From: Bacteroidota bacterium
GTDB taxonomy: Bacteria; Bacteroidota; Bacteroidia; Bacteroidales; Prolixibacteraceae
Direction: 5' to 3'
Length of the DNA: 5,317 nt
NCBI GenBank assembly: GCA_030632865.1
Contig: DAOVTY010000221.1
Span: 1 to 5,317 of the forward strand
Position numbers and translations under genes: made by a program. Every line of letters starts with the position of its first letter. Positions within the stretch are counted from its first letter, which is position 1. Below are positions 1-5,317 of the stretch, one piece after another. The notes below the pieces were generated by a model that saw only the letters and a program-made list of their open reading frames with translations, did no database searches and was not told where the DNA came from.

Positions 1-177
1 AAGTGGCTGATTGTTATGACTATAAGAGGTGAGATTATTGATATTATGGAATTAGATAAACGAATCTTTAGTCAACCCGAAGGAATTTGTTTTTCCGAAA
101 ATGGTGATTTGTTTATTTCTAACGAAGGCAAAAACGGGAAGGCAAGTATTTTGAGATTCAAGATTAATGCAAATTAA
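1..177 (+). CDS. C-terminal end of a probable SdiA-regulated/YjiK-like protein (5' truncated)
   Basis: Frame 1 is open from the first base and gives 58 residues before the TAA at 175-177; the start lies outside the window. The tail contains the segment QPEGICFSENGDLFISNEG, followed by a short strand (ILRFKI) and the end. A 'P-E-G-I-x-F-x-x-x-G-x-L-x-I-x-N/S-E-G' segment close to the C-terminus is typical of the last blade of the SdiA-regulated (YjiK-type) beta-propeller family, which in Bacteroidota are usually exported proteins. Only this blade is visible, so the function is unknown and the family call rests on one motif; other NHL- or SMP-30-like propellers could look similar. No terminator is seen between its stop and the next promoter, so some read-through into the regulator gene is possible. 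Confidence 0.6.
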   Translation, partial: KWLIVMTIRGEIIDIMELDKRIFSQPEGICFSENGDLFISNEGKNGKASILRFKINAN

Positions 178-193
178 AAAAATTATAAAATAC

Positions 194-223
194 TTGGAAG
201 TTAGTGAACATTAACTAACTTTG
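194..223 (+). promoter_or_regulatory. Bacteroidota-type promoter of the TetR operon
   Basis: TAACTTTG at 216-223 matches the Bacteroidota -7 consensus TAnnTTTG at every fixed position. A TTG at 194-196, 19 bp upstream, fits the -33 element. Transcription would start at roughly 228-231, leaving a leader of about 25-28 nt before the ATG at 256. The palindromic operator at 200-219 fills the spacer and overlaps the first half of the -7 element, an arrangement suited to repression by steric exclusion. The start site itself is inferred. Confidence 0.7.
200..219. promoter_or_regulatory. Operator 1: palindrome, probable TetR-family binding site
   Basis: GTTAGTGAACATTAACTAAC is an imperfect 20-bp dyad with half-sites GTTAGTGAAC and GTTAGTTAAT (second read on the - strand). 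Symmetry continues one AA/TT pair on each side, over 198-221. It lies inside the promoter of the tetR-like gene, and a copy identical at 17 of 20 bases occurs at 1680-1699 before the transporter gene. TetR-family dimers usually bind dyads of this size and commonly repress their own promoters, so autoregulation is the simplest reading. Binding is inferred, not shown. Confidence 0.75.
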
Positions 224-255
224 TCGCGTTGTAAATATAGAAACGATTAAAACGG

Positions 256-834
256 ATGCAAACAGAAAGACAAATAGAAATTATTGAAGCCGCCCTGGAA
301 CTAATCACCGAAAAGGGCATTCAAGGCATGACCATCAAAAACCTATCGAAAAAAATAGGAATTACCGAGCCGGCTATTTACAGACATTTCGATAGCAAAA
401 CAGATATTCTGTTAGGTATTCTGAATAATTTTAAGGAAATGGCAAATATGCTTTCCGGAATAATGGAAAGTTATGAAGCTCCGGCAATGGAAAAAATCAG
501 TTTTATGTTTTCAAAAATGCTTGAATTATTTTCAGAAACTCCTTCAATGGTTTCGGTTATATTCTCGGAAGAAATTTTTAAAAACGAAGAAGTATTAAAA
601 GTTAGAATTGTTGAAATTCTGAACTTACATTCTCAAACAATTGAAGGCATTATTTTGAAAGGGCAAAAGGAAAAGAATGTACGGGAAGATATTGATGAAA
701 AAAGTCTTGCATTAATTGCAATGGGTTCGTTCCGCTTACTGGTAAAAAGATGGGATATAAATAATCACAACTTTAATTTAAGTGCCGAGGGTAAAAAACT
801 GATAACAGTAATAAGTAAAGTTTTAGAAAAATAA
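256..834 (+). CDS. TetR/AcrR-family transcriptional regulator
   Basis: This 192-residue protein has the usual TetR-family length and layout. Residues 5-50 form the N-terminal three-helix DNA-binding domain: helix 1 around IIEAALELITEKG, then a helix-turn-helix at about 26-45 with the family signature T-I-x-x-L-S-x-x-I-G-I-T-E-P-A-I-Y-R-H-F, followed by the customary 'SKTDIL' start of helix 4. Residues from about 55 onward are helical and variable, as expected of the ligand-binding and dimerisation domain. The ATG at 256 is chosen because it starts only a few residues before helix 1 and lies about 25 nt after the predicted transcription start; no strong Shine-Dalgarno is seen. It heads a run with the membrane protein (23 bp gap) and cupin. 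The duplicated palindrome at its own and the transporter's promoter suggests it represses both. Ligand unknown; fatty-acid or lipid-like inducers are only a guess from the neighbours. Confidence 0.93.
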   Translation: MQTERQIEIIEAALELITEKGIQGMTIKNLSKKIGITEPAIYRHFDSKTDILLGILNNFKEMANMLSGIMESYEAPAMEKISFMFSKMLELFSETPSMVSVIFSEEIFKNEEVLKVRIVEILNLHSQTIEGIILKGQKEKNVREDIDEKSLALIAMGSFRLLVKRWDINNHNFNLSAEGKKLITVISKVLEK

Positions 835-857
835 AATTAAGTAATAAAATAAATGTA

Positions 858-1277
858 ATGATGAAAAAGATACTTCCATATTTAGTAGCAACTCCATTAA
901 GCGCTTTTGGTTTGCTCACTTTGTTTTTAAGCAGTTCTGTAATATTCGATTTGTTTGGAATAAGAGAAAAAGAAGGCAATTATGTTTTATTGGTTGTTTG
1001 GGCGAATTTCTTTGCCAGTATTCTCTATCTTTTTGCTGCTTATGGTTTTATTAAAAACAGTAAATGGACAGCCAAATACCTCGTTGCCTCAGTTGTAATT
1101 CTTGTGGCAGCATTTATTGGACTTTTAATTCATATAAATAGTGGTGGTATTTATGAAACAAAAACAATTGGGGCAATGGGTTTTAGAATAGGAATAACAA
1201 TACTTTTCTTAATACTTGCCTATTTTACCATTTGCAAACCCAGAAGAGCAGCGCGTAAATTAAACGAACAAAAATAA
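858..1277 (+). CDS. Small four-helix inner-membrane protein, function unknown
   Basis: This 139-residue protein is strongly hydrophobic, with four predicted membrane segments at about residues 6-30, 43-65, 72-93 and 103-125. The N-terminus (MMKK) and the basic tail (KPRRAARK near 127-134) both favour the cytoplasm, consistent with an even number of helices. I do not recognise a named family or any catalytic motif. Two adjacent ATGs (858 and 861) could serve as start and differ by only one residue. It lies 23 bp after the TetR gene and 5 bp before the cupin gene, so the three are almost certainly cotranscribed. Possible roles are an accessory subunit or a small membrane sensor for the neighbouring transporter, but these are guesses from context alone. 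A short antisense open stretch overlaps its start (773-979) and is judged spurious. Confidence 0.85.
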   Translation: MMKKILPYLVATPLSAFGLLTLFLSSSVIFDLFGIREKEGNYVLLVVWANFFASILYLFAAYGFIKNSKWTAKYLVASVVILVAAFIGLLIHINSGGIYETKTIGAMGFRIGITILFLILAYFTICKPRRAARKLNEQK

Positions 1278-1282
1278 ATAGT

Positions 1283-1621
1283 ATGAAAATCACAAAAGTT
1301 GAAAATACACCAATAAAGGAGACGGCTCATAAAATTGATGTACGTTTTATTTACGACCATGAAGAAGCCCAGTTGGCCCACATGTTACTAAAACCTGGCG
1401 AATCTTTAAAACCACATATTACTCCGGTTGACGTATTTATTTATGTACTCGAAGGAGATGCAAGTATTACAATTGGCAACGAAACTAAAGTAGTTTCCAA
1501 AAATGCAGTTGTAGAAAGTCCTAAGGATATTGTGCATTTTATTGCCAATAAATCTGGTAAAAACGTTCGGTTATTAGTTTGTAAAACACCCCGACCAACA
1601 AAAGCAGGAAAAATACTTTAG
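1283..1621 (+). CDS. Single-domain cupin protein
   Basis: This 112-residue protein has the length and beta-strand pattern of a minimal cupin barrel. Motif 1 runs from G39 to G58 (LKPGESLKPH...VFIYVLEGD): the first histidine is H45, but the second histidine position is T47 and the usual glutamate position is V51, with D50 next to it. Motif 2 (SPKDIVHFIAN, about 79-89) keeps the proline, H85 and N89. Two of the usual four metal ligands are therefore present and two replaced, so it may bind metal in an unusual way, bind a small molecule, or be non-catalytic. No signal peptide is visible, so it should be cytoplasmic. It sits 5 bp behind the membrane-protein gene and ends at a hairpin/T-run that includes its TAG stop. 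Its role in the operon is unknown; ligand sensing or modification of the transported compound are possibilities. Confidence 0.9.
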   Translation: MKITKVENTPIKETAHKIDVRFIYDHEEAQLAHMLLKPGESLKPHITPVDVFIYVLEGDASITIGNETKVVSKNAVVESPKDIVHFIANKSGKNVRLLVCKTPRPTKAGKIL

Positions 1622-1630
1622 TATTTTTTT
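1609..1630 (+). terminator. A/T-rich hairpin with T-run overlapping the cupin stop
   Basis: AAAAATAC (1609-1616) and GTATTTTT (1621-1628) are a perfect 8-bp inverted repeat around a TTTA loop, and the T-run continues to 1630. The TAG stop (1619-1621) lies in the loop and right arm. With one G-C pair the stem is weak, so alone it would be a poor terminator, but the A-run/T-run symmetry could act in both directions and it is backed up by the next hairpin. Confidence 0.5.
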
Positions 1631-1643
1631 AGTCGTAAAATAT

Positions 1644-1666
1644 CCCGTAATTTTTAACGGGTTTTT
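1644..1666 (+). terminator. Rho-independent terminator after the TetR-membrane protein-cupin operon
   Basis: CCCGT (1644-1648) pairs with ACGGG (1657-1661) around an 8-nt A/T loop, followed directly by five T residues (1662-1666). The stem is short but GC-rich in an otherwise AT-rich gap. It lies between the cupin and the transporter, which implies that the transporter uses its own promoter just downstream. Confidence 0.65.
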
Positions 1667-1667
1667 A

Positions 1668-1675
1668 TAGATTTA
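1668..1675 (+). promoter_or_regulatory. Possible -7 element of the RND transporter promoter
   Basis: TAGATTTA matches TAnnTTTG except at the last base and would put the transcription start near 1680-1683, at the left edge of operator 2. No TTG is present at the expected -33 distance, where the terminator hairpin lies, so this is a weak call. A promoter somewhere between 1662 and 1700 is nevertheless expected because a terminator lies before it and an operator after it. Confidence 0.4.
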
Positions 1676-1679
1676 TAAA

Positions 1680-1699
1680 GTTAGTGAGTATTAATTAAC
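1680..1699. promoter_or_regulatory. Operator 2: second copy of the TetR-type palindrome
   Basis: GTTAGTGAGTATTAATTAAC differs from operator 1 at only 3 of 20 positions and keeps the dyad, with half-sites GTTAGTGAGT and GTTAATTAAT (second on the - strand). All four half-sites in the window fit GTTA-R-T-K-A-R-Y. It ends 10 bp before the transporter ATG, so a bound dimer would cover the probable transcription start and leader. This links the transporter and its partner to the TetR regulator at the start of the window. Binding is inferred. Confidence 0.72.
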
Positions 1700-1709
1700 A
1701 AACATAAAA

Positions 1710-4004
1710 ATGGAAAAGTTATTAAATAAATTTTTAAAAACGCCTTGGATTATAGTTGCAGCAACTATAATAATTAGCGCTTTGTTTTTCATGCAAATGA
1801 AAGAGAACACTAGAATGGAAACTGATTTAGATAAATACATGCCACAAGACCATCCGGCATTTGTTTACAGCGACCAGGCTGAAGAATGGTTTGGAATAAA
1901 CGATGGAATTATCGTCGCCATCGAAAACCAGAAAGGTGTTTTTAACACTGCAACTTTAGATACTTTAAAGCAACTTACCCGCCGTTTGCAAAAAATGGAC
2001 GAGATTGAAAAAGCTGATGTAACATCGTTATACACTGCTGATAATATTGTTGGCACCGAAGATGGAATGGATGTAAAAGCTTTTTATAAAAGTGTGCCTT
2101 CGTCAGAGGAAAAGTTAAACGAAATAAAGCTCAATGTTGAAAATAATGAAATGACTTTTGGTCGTTTAGTATCGTTTGATGAAACCGTGACCGTTATAAT
2201 TGCAGAAATCAGGGATGATGTATTTACTCAGGAATTTTACGAGGAAATATTGAGTTTAGTCGATGAATACGAAACAAGTGATATAAAAGTTCACGTTGCT
2301 GGTCGCCCGATTGTGGAAGGTACAATGGCACTGCTTGGTCCAGCCGACATGAAAAAAATGGTGCCAATCGTATTGCTTGTTATAACCCTTGTATTATTTG
2401 TAATGTTACGTTCTGTAAAAAGTACACTACTAACAATGTCAGTTGTATTTTTCAGCACATTATGGGTTTTCGGATTAATGGCCGTTTTGGGTATTCCTAT
2501 TTATGCCGTATCAACTATGATTCCCGTAATGCTTATTGCAATTGGAGTTGCCGACGGAATACATCTTTACAGTCATTTGCAACTGTTTCTTAGAAAAAAT
2601 CCCACGGCAACAAAAAAAGAAGCAAGTGTTGATATGATTAAACACATGTGGAAACCAGTAGTAATGACGTCAATTACAACTGCCATTGGATTTGTTTCGT
2701 TGCTAACATCGCAAGTTTATCCGATTAAATATTTTGGAATTTTTACTGCTTTCGGAGTATTAATGGCGATGGTATTTTCATTAACCGTAATTCCGGCAGG
2801 TTTAATGATTTTTGGTTTGCCAAAAGTTAAAGCGGCTAAAAAGGGTGGTGATTTAGAATCGAATCTGGCTTATGGTTTTGCTACAAAAATATTAAAACGA
2901 AGAAGCGCATCCATAATTATTACTGCTGTTATTATTGTTATTTCAATTGTAGGAATGCAAAAAATATGGATCAACTCAAGCTTCCTCGATAAATTTGAAA
3001 AGGACAGCGACATTGTTCTCACCGACCAGTTTATTAATAGTCATTTTGGTGGTACAACATCGTTAAATCTTGTTTTAGATGCCGATGGTAAAAAAGATGC
3101 ATTCAAAAATCCGGATGTATTAAAGCTGGTTGAAAAAATGCAGAATAAAGTTGAAAATGACCTTGAAATTGTGGGAACTTCATTCACCTTAACTGATTAT
3201 GTAAACCGGATGAATAAGGTAATGAATGCTGACAAAGAGGAGTTTAATGTAATTCCTGACAGTCAGGATATGGTCGCACAATACTTATTGCTTTACGAAA
3301 TGTCGGGCGACCCGGAAAACTTAAATAAAGTGGTTGACTACGACTACGAAAAGTTAAACGTAACATTTCAACTGAAAAGCGATAATTCGAAAGCTATTAA
3401 TTCTACTCTTGATGTAATACATGAGTTTGAAGATGATTTTAAAAAGCAAGGTATTTCAATGAAATATGCAGGCAGTGGCTACAAAGGACTTGTGTTTACC
3501 GACTTAATTCTCGAAGGACAAATAATGAGTTTGGTGTTATCACTTTTTATTGTAATTATTTTACTCTCATTTATGTTCAAAGATATTAAACTGGGTTTAA
3601 TTGGTGCAGTTCCAATTATTGTAACGGCATTGGTAAGTTTTGGAATTATGGGTTTTCTGGATATTCCATTAAGCACAACTTCGGCTCTGCTTTCAAGTAT
3701 TGCAATTGGTATTGGAATCGATTACGCCGTTCATTTTATTGAACAGTATAGAACCAATTCATTAAAAACGGGTGACAAAGTACTTGCAGCTCAAAAAACA
3801 ATGGCACATTCCGGCAGGGCAATAAGTTACAATGCGATTGTAGTAATAACCGGATTTTTAGTGTTGCTCTTCTCTGTATTTCCACCAAATAGGGAACTCG
3901 GTGCACTGGTTTCGCTTAATATGTTTACAAGTTTTGTGGGAACAGTAACGGTAATGTTGGTGCTGCTTTATAGTAGTAATGTGTATTTCAAAAAGAAAAA
4001 ATAA
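1710..4004 (+). CDS. MMPL/RND-family transporter (lipid-type exporter candidate)
   Basis: This 764-residue inner-membrane protein has the two-fold RND layout. TM1 is at about 12-30, followed by a periplasmic domain to about 213, then TM2-TM6 between about 217 and 372. A basic linker leads to TM7 near 397-415, a second periplasmic domain to about 605, and TM8-TM12 between about 606 and 757; the C-terminus is lysine-rich. The length fits the MMPL/SSD-type (HpnN, MmpL-like) group and is well short of the roughly 1,000-residue AcrB drug pumps. TM4 carries GVADGIHLY (D282, H285) and TM10 carries GIGIDYAVHF (D671, Y672, H675), the likely proton-relay residues. The start is set by the TM1 position and by operator 2 ending 10 bp upstream. 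No AcrA-like adaptor or TolC gene is nearby; instead a LolA-like protein follows after 20 bp, which favours transport of a lipid or other hydrophobic molecule. Substrate unknown. Confidence 0.92.
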   Translation: MEKLLNKFLKTPWIIVAATIIISALFFMQMKENTRMETDLDKYMPQDHPAFVYSDQAEEWFGINDGIIVAIENQKGVFNTATLDTLKQLTRRLQKMDEIEKADVTSLYTADNIVGTEDGMDVKAFYKSVPSSEEKLNEIKLNVENNEMTFGRLVSFDETVTVIIAEIRDDVFTQEFYEEILSLVDEYETSDIKVHVAGRPIVEGTMALLGPADMKKMVPIVLLVITLVLFVMLRSVKSTLLTMSVVFFSTLWVFGLMAVLGIPIYAVSTMIPVMLIAIGVADGIHLYSHLQLFLRKNPTATKKEASVDMIKHMWKPVVMTSITTAIGFVSLLTSQVYPIKYFGIFTAFGVLMAMVFSLTVIPAGLMIFGLPKVKAAKKGGDLESNLAYGFATKILKRRSASIIITAVIIVISIVGMQKIWINSSFLDKFEKDSDIVLTDQFINSHFGGTTSLNLVLDADGKKDAFKNPDVLKLVEKMQNKVENDLEIVGTSFTLTDYVNRMNKVMNADKEEFNVIPDSQDMVAQYLLLYEMSGDPENLNKVVDYDYEKLNVTFQLKSDNSKAINSTLDVIHEFEDDFKKQGISMKYAGSGYKGLVFTDLILEGQIMSLVLSLFIVIILLSFMFKDIKLGLIGAVPIIVTALVSFGIMGFLDIPLSTTSALLSSIAIGIGIDYAVHFIEQYRTNSLKTGDKVLAAQKTMAHSGRAISYNAIVVITGFLVLLFSVFPPNRELGALVSLNMFTSFVGTVTVMLVLLYSSNVYFKKKK

Positions 4005-4024
4005 TAACAATAAAAATTATAATT

Positions 4025-4798
4025 ATGAAAACTTTAAAAATAGTAATAGTAGCTACATTAATAATGGTAGCCGGTTTTAGTGCTAACGCACAATTAACAG
4101 GAACAGAGATTGTTGAAAAAGCATACAATCGTGCAGCGGGTGACGATCAAACGTCAATGCTTACAATGACACTTACAAACAAACAAGGCAAACAGCGAGT
4201 TAGAAAAATTAGTCAATTCACAAAAGATTTAGGTGATATTGAAAAAAGCATTATGTTTTTCCAATCTCCTGCCGATGTTAAAAATACTTCGTTTATGAGC
4301 TGGTCGTATGATTCTGATAAAAGTGATGACCAATGGATTTATTTGCCCGCTTTGAAAAAGACAAAACGAATTTCGAGCGACAGTAAAAGCGATTATTTTA
4401 TGGGTTCCGATTTTACCTACGATGATCTTGGAGACCGTAAATTAGAAGCTGACACACATAATTTACTAAAAGAAGAAACCATTGATGGCAACGAATGCTA
4501 CGTTGTGGAAAGTATATCGAAAGATGAAGATTATATGTATTCGAAAACTGTAACCTGGATTATAAAAGACAGTTTTATTGGTTATCAGAAAGAGTTTTAC
4601 GACGAAGATGAAGACCTGTTGAAAATATTGTCCATTAAAAAATATGAAGAGACATCTGGCATTTTTGTCATTACAAATTCTGAAATGAAAAACGTTCAAA
4701 AAGACCATAAAACAAGCATGGTTTTAAGTGATGTTGAAATAAATACCGGTGTTTCTGCTTCTAAATTCACCGAAAGAATGATGACGAGAGGATTGTAA
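4025..4798 (+). CDS. Secreted LolA-like protein (outer membrane lipoprotein-sorting protein family)
   Basis: This 257-residue protein starts with a clear Sec signal peptide: basic MKTLK, a hydrophobic core, and SANA with probable cleavage between A22 and Q23. There is no lipobox cysteine, so it should be soluble in the periplasm. The mature part has the alternating strands of the LolA-like half-barrel fold and the hallmark block of this family at about 101-135: DQWIYLPALKKTKRI, then SDYFMGSDFTYDDL. This group is usually annotated 'outer membrane lipoprotein-sorting protein' and is commonly found next to MMPL/RND transporters; it is distinct from true LolA, which is shorter. It lies 20 bp after the RND gene with an A/T-rich leader, so the two are cotranscribed and probably share the operator at 1680-1699. 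The inferred job is to take a hydrophobic cargo from the pump across the periplasm. Confidence 0.9.
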   Translation: MKTLKIVIVATLIMVAGFSANAQLTGTEIVEKAYNRAAGDDQTSMLTMTLTNKQGKQRVRKISQFTKDLGDIEKSIMFFQSPADVKNTSFMSWSYDSDKSDDQWIYLPALKKTKRISSDSKSDYFMGSDFTYDDLGDRKLEADTHNLLKEETIDGNECYVVESISKDEDYMYSKTVTWIIKDSFIGYQKEFYDEDEDLLKILSIKKYEETSGIFVITNSEMKNVQKDHKTSMVLSDVEINTGVSASKFTERMMTRGL

Positions 4799-4843
4799 TA
4801 TACGCCTGTAACAGACTAATTTATTAGAAAGAGTTAAATAAAC

Positions 4844-4919
4844 GCAAAGCGGTTATAAAAAACTTATAATACAAAACTGCTTTAATAAAACTGTTAGCAA
4901 AACCGCTTTGCTTCTTTTT
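4844..4919 (+). terminator. Long-loop perfect inverted repeat with T-rich tail (probable terminator)
   Basis: GCAAAGCGGTT (4844-4854) and AACCGCTTTGC (4901-4911) are perfect 11-bp inverted arms containing six G-C pairs, unusually GC-rich for this gap. The right arm is followed by TTCTTTTT (4912-4919), as in an intrinsic terminator for the RND/LolA-like transcript. The 46-nt loop is far longer than normal and contains a repeated AAAACTG (4873-4879, 4887-4893). It could instead be an attenuator or structured leader for the gene at 4929, or a small mobile-repeat remnant. Confidence 0.5.
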
Positions 4920-4928
4920 AAATTTAGA

Positions 4929-5317
4929 ATGACAAAACTATTTCCCATATTAATTTTTACAATTATCTACACCACTTCTTGTTTGGGGCAGGGAAAGAAT
5001 AATTCAATTCAGGCAATTGAATTAACCACCATTGCGCAGGTAAATCAGGGGAACAGTTACATTACATTTCCGACCGATATAGGAAACATTGAACCACTCT
5101 GGTTTGAGGGGAATCTGAAACCTAATTTTTATATCAGGCAAAGTAAAAATTCCAGATTAATGGGAGTTGTTACTCCGCAGGTTATAATTAGAATGTACGA
5201 GGAAGAAGCGTATCCTGTGAGAACGCCAAGGTATATTCCACAAATTACTGCTTATTATTTGGTTAGTCCAAAAGCGGCTGTTAATAGTTTAAGTTTATTT
5301 GGCAAGTTGGCACATCA
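4929..5317 (+). CDS. Secreted protein of unknown function, possible outer-membrane beta-barrel (3' truncated)
   Basis: An ATG at 4929 opens a frame with no stop for 129 complete codons to the window end; it is a genuine partial gene. Residues 1-22 look like a signal sequence (MTKLF, then a hydrophobic stretch ending TTSCLGQG). C18 might be lipidated, but the preceding T-T-S is a poor lipobox, so cleavage by signal peptidase I is also possible. The mature part has alternating aromatic and polar residues suggestive of beta-strands, including a conserved-looking block NIEPLWFEGNLKPNFYIR at 53-70, SRLMGVVTPQ at 75-84, RMYEEEAYPVRTPRYIP at 88-104 and TAYYLV after it. I do not recognise a named family. 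It follows the LolA-like gene by 130 bp with a probable terminator in between, so it may have its own promoter, though none is convincing. An outer-membrane acceptor for the RND/LolA-like pair is only a contextual guess. Confidence 0.75.
   Translation, partial: MTKLFPILIFTIIYTTSCLGQGKNNSIQAIELTTIAQVNQGNSYITFPTDIGNIEPLWFEGNLKPNFYIRQSKNSRLMGVVTPQVIIRMYEEEAYPVRTPRYIPQITAYYLVSPKAAVNSLSLFGKLAH

Noticed and set aside
773..979. Antisense open frame of 68 codons over the TetR end and membrane-protein start
   Set aside because: It overlaps two well-supported genes, has low-complexity hydrophobic content and no recognisable domain or start signal.
1865..2056. Antisense open frame inside the RND gene
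   Set aside because: It is a shadow of a strongly supported coding region and has no features of its own.
3479..3676. Antisense open frame inside the RND gene
   Set aside because: It lies opposite membrane helices TM8-TM9 and is a by-product of their codon composition.
1710..4004. AcrB-type drug efflux pump
   Set aside because: The protein is too short for the roughly 1,000-residue family and no membrane-fusion protein or TolC-like gene is nearby; the MMPL/SSD type fits better.
4466..4708. Antisense open frame inside the LolA-like gene
   Set aside because: The composition is F/I-rich as expected from the reverse of acidic, lysine-rich coding sequence; no domain is visible.
4025..4798. Canonical LolA lipoprotein carrier
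   Set aside because: The protein is longer than LolA, carries the different DQWIYLP/GSDFTYDDL signature and is paired with an RND pump rather than the LolCDE transporter.
4816..4827. Small palindrome CTAAT-TT-ATTAG after the LolA-like stop, considered as a third operator
   Set aside because: It lacks the GTTA-R-T-K-A-R-Y half-site and is short and A/T-only, so it is easily due to chance.
4919..4926. TAAATTTA considered as a -7 element for the gene at 4929
   Set aside because: It lies only 2 bp before the ATG and has no suitably spaced -33 element, leaving no room for a normal leader.

Overview
This AT-rich window most likely comes from a member of the Bacteroidota. The evidence is a perfect TAnnTTTG -7 element with a TTG about 20 bp upstream, A-rich leaders without clear Shine-Dalgarno sequences, and envelope proteins that resemble those of marine or gut Bacteroidia. 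This placement is an inference from style and remembered protein families, not from a search.

Layout, all on the + strand: (1) positions 1-177 hold the 3' end of a gene whose C-terminus looks like an SdiA-regulated/YjiK-type beta-propeller protein. (2) A promoter with an embedded palindromic operator (194-223) leads into a tight three-gene run: a TetR-family regulator (256-834), a small four-helix membrane protein (858-1277) and a single-domain cupin (1283-1621). (3) Two hairpin-plus-T-run structures (1609-1630 and 1644-1666) probably end that transcript. (4) A second copy of the operator (1680-1699) lies just before a 764-residue MMPL/RND-type transporter (1710-4004), which is followed after 20 bp by a secreted LolA-like protein (4025-4798). 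(5) A 130-bp gap carries a perfect 11-bp inverted repeat with a long loop and a T-rich tail. (6) A secreted protein of unknown function, possibly an outer-membrane beta-barrel, starts at 4929 and runs off the window end.

The likely logic is a self-contained, locally regulated envelope transport module. The TetR protein would bind the GTTA-R-T-K-A-R-Y half-site palindrome found at both promoters, controlling itself with the membrane protein and cupin, and in parallel controlling the RND transporter with its periplasmic LolA-like partner. An RND pump with a LolA-fold carrier suggests movement of a lipid or another hydrophobic molecule between inner and outer membranes, and the last gene could be an outer-membrane component. 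The substrate and inducer cannot be read from the sequence. No stretch longer than 300 bp lacks a gene, and I see no RNA genes, CRISPR arrays or mobile elements.
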